From assembly GCA_032622095.1 (NCBI GenBank), contig CP136069.1, positions 154,989,043 to 155,053,042 on the forward strand: a stretch of DNA of 64,000 nt, written 5' to 3'. A program made the position numbers and the translations under genes. Source of the stretch: Siphonodentalium dalli (Eukaryota > Mollusca > Scaphopoda > Gadilida > Siphonodentaliidae). Below, one piece after another: positions 56,641-64,000 of the stretch. The notes under the pieces were generated by a model that ran no database searches, had not been told where the DNA came from, and saw only the letters and a program-made list of their open reading frames with translations. Each line of letters opens with the position of its first letter. Position 1 is the first letter of the stretch.

Positions 56641-58238
56641 ATACAATAATCAAAACACTCAAAAGTGAACTTTGGTTAGAAAGGGCCACCAAATTGTTTT
56701 CCAAATTGTATACCGGTATAGTGCTCGTCAATCCATGCCACTCAAGATTCCGGTGTTGAATGGGTCACCGTGAATCAATTTCCTAAAAAAATTGCCACGG
56801 TGTTGAGTGTTTTGCTTATCACTCACTATTTATGTGCTGTATATAAACAAAGTGTGTTTTATGGATAATATCGCATTTATACTATCATTTAGGCCATATA
56901 AACTTAATAGTTTGTTTCTCAGGGATTTTTTTTTTCAAAGTGATGAGGGAGGCAGTTATTTATATTTATTATTTTTTTCAAATTAATTTTGTGGTGAGGC
57001 AGGTATTTATATATATAATATTTATCGGAGTCCCATATTAAGGAATAATACTGGATATGAGGAATAATACTGGATATGGGCAATATACTGAAGCAGGGAA
57101 GCTGACCATCATATATCCCCTTAATAATCTAGATTTGTAATAAAGTTGTATAGAGGAAACAGTTTGAGTTATTCACTCATGGCAGAAGATGTGGAAACTA
57201 CATCGGTGAAATTTGATGTAACTCAGGGTTACCACCAGCCAGATCAAGCTTTATTGGAAGGAGCTCCACTGGCCATGGACTACACATGAATTGATAATAT
57301 TAAATCACAACAATAATTTATGAAATAAAAGGTTTATTTTCTAATTAATCACAGACTTTCATAAAAATCTTGAAGTTTGGAATAGTGCTGATCCACAAAC
57401 CAGAGTGCATTACATACAATAGCCACACATTGCCGACCCACACTGTCAACGCTAAGCCCACTTTGTTTTCAACCAGTCAATGAATGAATTGCACAATTTG
57501 TTACGTTTGTTTTTCACATTTGTCTTACTGGGCAACACCACCTCCTTGAAACTTGTCATCAGCACCGAGAATACATCAACTACTTCTCCCGATTTATTCT
57601 TTGGTCACTCGAATTTGAAAATATCATCCGAAAAATTGCGTGACTTCAGAAAACATGATGATCATGATCATGATGTCTCCTGCAACTGTGTCAAAGTCCC
57701 CCGTTTTAGTTTTTGAAACAACCAGGTCAAAATCATCGTCAATGTCTTTCGTGGACATGAAATCATCAGCCATTTGAGGAACAGTTTTTGATCTGTTGTC
57801 TGATATAATTGTCCGTTTGCCTTCCGACGCATTCTGCACGATACAAATGTTCACCAAAGTCGCCATTTTGTTATTATTTTAAACAGGAAGTTTGTCAGAA
57901 TTATCCGCCCTTGTTTGTGAATGTAAAGTCCGGATAGATTTGCAGTCCGGATAGATTTGCAGTTTGCGTAAAGTTTCAAGACGAAGTTATCGGTCTGGGG
58001 CGGTTCGGGACATGCGGTATTTATATATTTATTATTTTATAGGTGCCAATAAATAAGGGGGAGGCGCATGTTTTTGGGGGACGCGGCGATCCCTGAGAAA
58101 CGAACTATTAAGTGTGTATGGCCTTAATATACTATACTATTAGTTTATTCTTGAGGAAATTTTTATAATTTGATAACTGTAATTTCTAAATAATAACCTG
58201 TAACAAAGGCCATCCGTGCTTTTAAGTTAACAACTTAC
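56641..58238. other. Intron, no gene recognised
   Basis: AT-rich. Small frames at 57,178-57,288 (plus) and 57,624-57,866 (minus) have no recognised domain. 'tccggatagatttgcagt' is repeated at about 57,931 and 57,946. Confidence 0.45.
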
Positions 58239-58416
58239 CATGTCCCATGCAAAATTTGCGAACCAATACACTGTCGGGTTGATACCACTGACGAATTGTA
58301 GATGTTTGCTGTTTGACACCCTCTCCTCGATGAGGAACAGCAGGAAGCTGGCCGGGATGAATGACATCGCAAATATAACGCAAACAGCTATCACTATGTC
58401 CACAGCGCTGGCCATG
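58239..58416 (-). CDS. ABCA1-like: ABCA1-like exon: transmembrane helices of TMD2
   Basis: Residues 119-178. A strongly hydrophobic stretch ([20 protein letters not shown]) is followed by the conserved cytoplasmic loop [14 protein letters not shown] and then [10 protein letters not shown]. This is the usual order in TMD2 of ABCA proteins. Acceptor ttcatttcag, donor gtaagt; the exon ends on a full codon. Confidence 0.95.
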
Positions 58417-58537
58417 CTGAAATGAAGAGTGATTATAACTATGTGAATTTTTTTTTATAAATTTCTTATCTTGACAGCACAAAATCAGAGGTTTGTGTTG
58501 AAGATATTTTCATGTTTTGTGCTTATTGAGCCTTAAA

Positions 58538-58597
58538 ACCTGCAAGTAGTGTGTCTGTCATTTGCAAAATGAGGTTCCCAGAGGGTGAATTTAGTCA
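58538..58597. mobile_element. GAGGGTGAATTT MITE, truncated
   Basis: cctgcaagtagtgtgtctgt through gagggtgaatttagtc, where it is joined directly to an AAGATGGC repeat unit. Confidence 0.7.
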
Positions 58598-58599
58598 AA

Positions 58600-59335
58600 A
58601 TAGGAGCTTCCATTTAGAGGTCACTCCAAATATCCATATGAAGTTTGCTGTTGATCGGATGAGGGATGGTGGTAACCCGAGACTGGATCCCACCAGCGAC
58701 ACCACCAGCAGCCTCTTCCCACTCGGCTATAGAGACGGAGAACATCACCCCCCCCCCCCCCCCCACCACCAAGAAGCTGCCAGCATCCGGACAACACTGT
58801 GGTCTGTAGGGTGCACTAAAGGATATAGTCATACAAAGAGTAAATTCCAAAATGGCCACTGGCAGCCATGTTTTACAACAAATTGTCAAAATAGGAGGCT
58901 CCCATCTCGAGGTCACCCCGAAGATCAATATGAAGTTTTGATGATCGGACGAGGGATGTGGTCTGCAGGGTGTGCCAAAGGAATTAGTCATGCAAAGAGA
59001 AAAATCCAGGATGGCTGCCGGCGGCCATGTTTTTCATCGAAATTCGTTCAAATTCGATATCTCCCATCTACAGGTGATCATGATCATGCATGCAAAATTA
59101 AAAAATGATCTGGCCATAAATATTTTAAATCCAAGATTTTTCATTGAAATCTGGAAAAATTTGATAGCTCCCATCTATAGGTCACTCTGAAGCTACATAT
59201 GAAGTTTGGTGAAGATTGGATGAGGGATGCAACCTGTGGGGCATCCCAAAGGAAATTGTTGATGCACAGATGGACGATGGACGTCAACCCATGGCAATAG
59301 CTCAAGTTTTACTTTGTAAAGTTGAGCTAAAAATG
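58600..59335 (+). repeat. AAGATGGC repeat array E with hairpin tail
   Basis: About four units, interrupted by a C-run (about 58,749-58,763) and a non-repeat insertion near 58,670-58,800. Ends with ttgttgatgcacagatggac, gcaatagctcaagtttt and the hairpin ttttac ttt gtaaa followed by gttgagctaaaaa. Confidence 0.75.
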
Positions 59336-59560
59336 CCCGTAACTGTGGTAAAAATTTGCGGGCAGAACCCAAATTTGACCTGTATTTTTGTGCTAGTAAA
59401 CCCACATACCAAATTTAAGTCCATTCAGTTCAGTCTTACTAAAGTTATCATCTGGAAATGAAAAAAGCGAACTGGTGGACGGAAGGCTAGTTGGACGTAT
59501 AGATGGCGGCTATACAGACAGACGGACAGACCAATAACATGAACGTAATTTTTTGAAGAC
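59333..59560 (+). repeat. 'cccgtaactgtgg' dispersed repeat, single copy
   Basis: Phrases 'gggcagaacccaaatttgac', 'taccaaatttaagtccatt' and 'gttatcatctggaaatgaaa', then a gacagacggacagacc run. Tandem copies are at 61,984-62,275. Confidence 0.7.
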
Positions 59561-59621
59561 GGTTGAAAAAAAGAAACTTAAAAAATGTTAATTTGCGATT
59601 ATAGATACTCCCAGATGAAGC

Positions 59622-59747
59622 CTAAGCAGAATGAGGTCCCCAGAGTATGAATTTGGTGATGCTTGCCTGCTGTGCAGGATAGCATCACTAAATTCACCCA
59701 CTGGGGACCTCATTCTGCAAATGACAAACACACTATTTGCAGGCTTG
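59622..59747. mobile_element. GAGGGTGAATTT MITE, right half
   Basis: One hairpin plus the terminal 'cactatttgcaggcttg'. Confidence 0.75.
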
Positions 59748-60001
59748 ACCATGCTAATTATAGGCACGACATCTGAACTAAAGTTCACAGTTGAACCAAG
59801 CATTAGTTATATACATATATAATAAGAAACAGAAACTACATTCAGGACCCTGTGCTCATCCTCTTCTGATCGCTTATACCGCAAACGAGCGCAATTTCAC
59901 ATCAAGATTATTTTCAGATTAGGATAGCTATTGTCAGTCGGAATATATGAGTAATTATCAGCAGTAAAGACTGAGGGTGATACTCTACATATATAGGTGT
60001 A

Positions 60002-60209
60002 CAGTAATGCCCTAAATAATCGACTCCTTAACCACAGCAGAATTACAGGTAAATTTTCAGGATTTAGTTTGAAATATGGCTTGTTGCCATTCTTCGGAAA
60101 GCTCTCAGTGAGAGCTTTCCGATGAATGGCAACAAGACATATTTCAGACTAAATCCTGAAAAATTACCCATAATTCTGTTGTGGTTAACGATTATTTAGG
60201 GCATTACTG
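60002..60209. mobile_element. CAGTAATGCC MITE, full copy with TA duplication
   Basis: Hairpin of ~208 bp flanked by TA on both sides (60,000-60,001 and 60,210-60,211). Ends 24 bp from the donor of the exon at 60,234-60,403. Confidence 0.85.
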
Positions 60210-60233
60210 TATTATAAATATTAGAATACTTAC

Positions 60234-60403
60234 AGTGTTTCCTCGTTAAGTTCGTCTTTTGTCAGATTCATTGGATGGTTGTAAGTTGTGATGCCGTATT
60301 TTCTTGGGTCTTTATCAGCTGGTAGATTGTTTCTCAGAATGATGTTGTTCATCATGTTTATATAAGACACGGATGCCGCCCAACCTTTATTGTTGAACCA
60401 AAC
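60234..60403 (-). CDS. ABCA1-like: ABCA1-like exon: entry to transmembrane domain 2
   Basis: Residues 63-118, beginning VWFNNKGWAASVSYINMMNN and ending ELNEETL. The VWFNNKGW block just before the long hydrophobic segments is strongly conserved in the ABCA1 group, as is YGITTYNHPMN further on. It starts in phase 0 after tattttgaag and ends with two bases of a Leu codon before gtaagt, matching the next exon. Confidence 0.95.
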
Positions 60404-60652
60404 CTTCAAAATAGAAATCACAAATGAACACAAAAATTTCAATTTGACTACATCTGCCATTTAAAGACTTTAGGGAGGTTTATATCAAATCTAAATTTTT
60501 ACTTCAGGTGCTGTCAGCTACAAAATGGTGAGGAATGAAATTGTTTCGAGATTGTTCAGTACCATGCATTCAAAATGGTCGAGGCAAGCGTAAACGCACA
60601 AAAATATCATAGGATTTTGACTGTTACGAGCATATGCCAATTTATTTTAAAA

Positions 60653-60836
60653 ACAAGTTGATATCTTATTTGTTCGGAAATACAAAGTAGTTTTCTATAA
60701 CATTTTGACCAAAGTTGCTAGTCAGAGGTTCGTGGAATACACCAGTCCATACATCAAGGAGAATCCTTTGACTGACAACTTTGGTCAGAATGTTATAGCA
60801 AACAACTGTGACACAAATGAGGCATCAGCTTGTTTG
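60653..60836. mobile_element. Small imperfect hairpin element
   Basis: caagttgatatcttatttgt / acaaatgaggcatcagcttg ends with inner arms ctataacattttgaccaaag / ctttggtcagaatgttatag. Confidence 0.65.
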
Positions 60837-61152
60837 AAAATTTGTATAGTATATGCTCATAGCTGCCAAAAAACTATGTAGAATATTATTATCCCAGGTT
60901 ATTACCTTTTTCCTCCTTTCTGGTCGCCAATTATTTCTAGTCACCAGATCAATCAAGTGATTTATCTGTTTATTATATTCCAATATAAACATCTGATTTG
61001 CCGGAAATCTGAATCATACCATCATTATACCCATGATGCATAAATTTTGATAGCATGTATGAATACATAACGTGCTAGTTAAAGTGACATAATTAACTAG
61101 TGAAATTATTGTTTATAATCATTCGAGAAATCAAGGTAAATCACACATAGGA

Positions 61153-61524
61153 ATGTAATAAAGACCATACAGTTGTGATATGTACCTTCACTATGTCAGT
61201 AACAGAAGATGAAATATAGTGCAGTACTTTACAGACCATACAACTGTGATATGTACCTTCACTATGTCAGGAACAGAAGATGCAATATAGTGCAGCACTG
61301 TATAGACCATACAGATGTGCATTATACCTTCACCATGTCAGTAACAGAAGATGAAATATAGTGCAGTACTTTACAGACCATACAACTGTGATATGTACCT
61401 TCACTATGTCAGGAACAGAAGATGCAATATAGTGCAGCACTGTACAGACCATACAAATGTGCATTATACCTTCACTATGTCAGTAACAGAAGATGCAATA
61501 TAGTGAAGTACTGTACATTCCATA
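61153..61524 (-). repeat. 71-bp exon-derived array carrying splice donors (5 copies)
   Basis: Exact 71-bp spacing (61,170; 61,241; 61,312; 61,383; 61,454; the real exon boundary follows in register at 61,525). Minus strand of each unit reads cttctgttactgacatagtg aag then GTACAT or GTATAA, matching the exon's own gcctctgtgactgacatagc aaag GTATAT. Units 1 and 3, and 2 and 4, resemble each other most, so a 142-bp dimer has been duplicated. Confidence 0.9.
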
Positions 61525-61540
61525 CACATGTGATATATAC

Positions 61541-61727
61541 CTTTGCTATGTCAGTCACAGAGGCTCCTTCAAGCAGCTTCTCAAAATCTTTCCATATCCG
61601 CATGGAATCAGTGACAATGGTTCTGTTCGAATTAAGTTGGTCGGTGATTCGATCCAGGGCACTTGTGATCTGTGTGAGGTTCAATCTGATATTTCTGTTT
61701 GTCTCGCCGAACGACAGACCACCATAT
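61541..61727 (-). CDS. ABCA1-like: ABCA1-like, first exon in window: end of extracellular domain 2
   Basis: Residues 1-62 of the visible protein, opening YGGLSFGE and closing VTDIAK. This matches the membrane-proximal part of the second large extracellular domain in ABCA1-type proteins (FGGISFGG in vertebrates, as I recall). NLTQ and NRT are candidate N-glycosylation sites. The acceptor is tttctgtag before 61,727 and the donor is gtatat from 61,540 downward. One leading base completes a codon from an upstream exon outside the window. The last bases of this exon plus its donor recur five times just downstream (see the 71-bp array). Confidence 0.9.
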
Positions 61728-61983
61728 CTACAGAAAAGAACATCTTGTTGTATTGAAGAAGTTAGACTGCTATAGAGAGTGTGTCAATCAAAGTGTTCAG
61801 CTATTTTATATAGTTCATCGATATTCAGGGATCATGCTGCCCAAATATTCTTTTGGCCAATTTTAATTTTTTTTCAAATCCAAACACCAAAATATCTGAT
61901 CATGGAGAAAACTGAAACTAAAAAAAAAATATAACAAGAGCATCACTAGGGCGTGGCAAAATACACGCATGGTTAATACAACA
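61728..61983. other. Intron, no feature recognised
   Basis: AT-rich sequence upstream of the first visible exon; nothing recognised. Confidence 0.5.
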
Positions 61984-62365
61984 AAGGGCTATAACTCTGG
62001 TGAAAATTAGTAGGCGAAACACAAATTTGAACCTGTATTTTGGGCTATTAAACTCACATGCCAAATTTCATTTCATCCAGTTCTGATTTACTAAAGTTAT
62101 CATCCGGAAACGAAAATTGTGTGCAGATTCCAACAAAAAGGGCCGTAACTCTGGTGAAAATTGGCGGGCGGAACCCAAATTTGAATTTGACCTGTATTTT
62201 GCGCTAGTAAACCACATACCAAATTTCATTCCATTCAGTTCAGATTTACTAAAGTTATAATCCGGAAATGAAAAAACAAACAGACAGACGCACGCCCCGA
62301 TATATCGATGGACGAACTGACAAATAACATAATACAACCTGTTTTTTCAAAACGGGCATATAATA
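61984..62365 (+). repeat. 'gggctataactctgg' dispersed repeat, two tandem units plus tail
   Basis: Two ~155-bp units (61,984 and 62,139) share 'ataactctggtgaaaatt', 'accaaatttcatt' and 'actaaagttat'. They are followed by acagacagacgcac and a hairpin tail (gttttttcaaaacgggc) ending atataataaa. I recall this style of repeat from bivalve genomes. Confidence 0.7.
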
Positions 62366-62452
62366 AAAAGCAAAGGAGAGAATAAAATGCATGCCCAAAA
62401 ACAAAATAACTGATAAAATGTTCAAAATGGGAAAATTGACACTGCACTGTGC

Positions 62453-64000
62453 TAGAGCTGGGCGGTTTTGCGGTTTTTACCGTAAGTTCGGTGTTTCCTC
62501 CACCACTAAAAACCGAACCGAACATTTAGAAGAAAACCGTCATCGGCGATCTTTCTTGGTTGACTACTGACCGTATTTCACCGGTCAGCGGGACGGTCGG
62601 AAATTATACTCGCCGGTCCGCCGGAAGTTATTAATCGACTTCCGTTTCCAAGCGAGATAGGTGACTCGAAAAAATCAACTCGTCTCGACAACGATGTCAT
62701 AATTCTCATAATGTCGAGTACGAAAAGCAAATGGCTACGATTTTTCAATAAAAAAAATAATAAACTTTCATCTTGTAAATTATGTATCAAAGAAATATCG
62801 GCGGAGCACGGAAACACGTCAAACTTGCGGTCACATATCCAAAGAAAACACAAAAAAGAATTCGTTGAGATACAAACTGAAATTGAAAGCGAGAGTCAGC
62901 TTCAAGTTGAAAAGACCGCCACTTCTTCTGGGCTTATATGTAGAAAACGGAAATCTGAATCTGTTGTAACTGATAGTAGAGAAACGAAACAAGGAAGAAT
63001 AACTGGATATTTGGGATCACATGGTATTTGGGATAAGAAAGATGCCAGAAGATTGCAATCAGACAATCTCATAGTACAAATGATTTGTCTAGATTATCAA
63101 CCTATGTCAATCGTACGTAGAAGATGAAGGATTCCTCAAGCTTATAAATTATCTTCAGCCGTGTTATAAGCCACCAACAAGACGTGAATTGCGATCAGTT
63201 CTCATCCCAGGAATGTACCAAACAAAAAAAGCAGAAATTCTCGAGGAGCTAAAGCAAGCAGAATTCTTTGGATTAACTACTGACCATTGGACTTCCAGAG
63301 CGAATGACGCATATATGGCCATAACATGCAATTTTCTCAATTCTGATTTTGAACTGAAGGATTATTGTCTCGCCATTACTCATACCCCAGACTCACATAC
63401 AGCTGTTAATATATCGACGGATTTAACAAATTGTGTTGAAAACTGGATAAGGGACAAAGGGAAAAAATGCAAAGTGTATGTGGTTTCGGATAATGCTTCC
63501 AATATGGTCGCTGCTGCAAAATTATTGCCATCTCATTTCACAACTCTGCGCTGTTTCGCACATACCCTCCAACTTGTAATTAAAGACAGTCTTAAAAAGT
63601 TTCCTGCCACTCAGAAAATAATAGCGAAGTGTAAAACTATTGTGACATATTATCATCATAGTTCTCAAGCCACACATAAACTCAAAGAAATGCAAAGAAC
63701 AATGGGGTTGAAGGAACATAAGCTAAAAACAGAGTGCGAAACCCGATGGAACTCGACGTACTATATGATGGAAAGATTAGTACAAGAAAAAGAACCTCTG
63801 TCTGCAGTAATTGCATCCATCGCTAAATTGCCAAATCTTAATGCATTTGAATGGAAAACGGCAGCTGAATATGTCAAGGCATTGAAACCTCTGGAAAATG
63901 CAACAACAATGCTCTCGTCTGCAAAGTTTGCCACCACATCCATGATCATACCAGTTCTGAACACTGTCGTAGATGAACTGTCCTGTTCTGTATTGAATGA
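62453..64000 (+). mobile_element. hAT transposon (ZBED-like), left end and transposase, cut by window edge
   Basis: Left terminal sequence TAGAGCTGGGCGGTTTTGCG at 62,453, a common hAT-type end. The preceding eight bases are cactgtgc (candidate target duplication, partner outside the window). Followed by the transposase frame from 62,711. Inserted antisense in an intron of the ABCA gene. Confidence 0.8.
62711..64000 (+). pseudogene. hAT (ZBED-like) transposase, one frameshift, 3' end outside window
   Basis: The first frame (62,711-63,127, 138 codons) has a BED zinc finger: W-L-R-F-F, SCKLC, then H-x-x-N-T-S-N-L-R-S-H-x4-H. The catalytic part continues in another frame from 63,120 to the edge (293 codons, no stop). 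It has DHWTS (first catalytic Asp region), VVSDNASNM (second Asp), RCFAHTLQLVI and ETRWNSTYYMMERL, all typical of hAT transposases. The break is a 4-bp duplication, cgtacgta at 63,112-63,119; taking out one cgta joins the frames at the usual position before E-D-E-G-F. Only one lesion is visible, so the copy is young or it is an assembly error. Confidence 0.9.

Larger units (their letters stand above)
4002..61727 (-). other. ABCA1-like: ABCA1-like transporter gene, 3' two-thirds of locus (16 exons)
   Basis: Sixteen exons joined on the minus strand give an uninterrupted 778-residue C-terminal part of an ABCA transporter. Every intron is GT...AG and every junction keeps phase (2,337 coding bases after one leading base). 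The family uses ATP to move phospholipid or sterol across membranes. Residues 1-62 are the end of extracellular domain 2, about 63-350 the second transmembrane domain, about 385-620 nucleotide-binding domain 2, and the rest the regulatory tail. Phrases such as [30 protein letters not shown] and TLDQVFINFAK fit the ABCA1/4/7 branch better than ABCA3. The first half of the protein lies beyond 64,000. Introns run from about 0.5 to 16.6 kb and are full of transposons. Confidence 0.95.

Noticed and set aside
62068-62525. Minus-strand frames over the gggctataactctgg repeat and hAT end
   Set aside because: They run through a tandem dispersed repeat and a transposon terminus, with no domain or start context.

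Overview
This is a stretch of an animal (metazoan) nuclear genome: AT-rich, intron-rich and packed with DNA-transposon debris. Several dispersed repeats (units opening with a 'gggccataactctgg'-like line, runs of gacggacggacg, hairpin tails ending in tataataa) are of a kind I associate with molluscs, so a bivalve or gastropod is my best guess. That part is recalled knowledge, not something proven here. There is no prokaryotic architecture, and I recognise no rRNA, tRNA or CRISPR array.

One host gene dominates. Sixteen phase-compatible exons on the minus strand, from 61,727 down to a stop codon at 4,002, encode the C-terminal 778 residues of a full-length ABCA-family lipid transporter of the ABCA1/4/7 type. 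They cover the end of the second extracellular domain, the second transmembrane domain, the complete second nucleotide-binding domain (Walker A, Q-loop, signature, Walker B, D-loop, H-loop) and the C-terminal tail. All introns have GT/AG ends and all phases fit. The N-terminal exons lie beyond the right edge of the window. The largest intron (32,201-48,812) holds much of the repeat load.

Nearly everything else is mobile or repetitive. From left to right the main items are: a fold-back element with TTAA ends (983-2,450) abutting a second TTAA MITE; a non-autonomous hAT element with a perfect 8-bp target duplication just 3' of the gene (2,941-3,777); a 3.1-kb element with a THAP-domain fragment and flanking 9-bp direct repeats (4,257-7,362); a 2-kb field of short GCGCTTAAGCGC-type palindromes (about 9.7-11.76 kb); a degraded DIRS-like retrotransposon with about 220-bp inverted terminal repeats (19.15-23.15 kb); arrays of about 165-190-bp units built around an AAGATGGC motif with a shared 3' tail; a 68-bp minisatellite (34.7-35.5 kb); LINE remnants; several MITE families; and, at the right edge, a frameshifted hAT (ZBED-like) transposase inserted antisense in an ABCA intron.

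The most unusual observation is that two separate minisatellites in the ABCA gene, a 22-23 copy array at 51.4-52.37 kb and a five-copy 71-bp array at 61.15-61.52 kb, are built from the 3' end of the adjacent exon together with its 5' splice site. They therefore place many near-identical donor sites directly downstream of the real ones. Degenerate pseudo-exon copies beside two exons suggest that exon-donor segments have been duplicated repeatedly in this locus. A second theme is one approximately 69-bp near-perfect hairpin shared by MITE families that have otherwise different termini.
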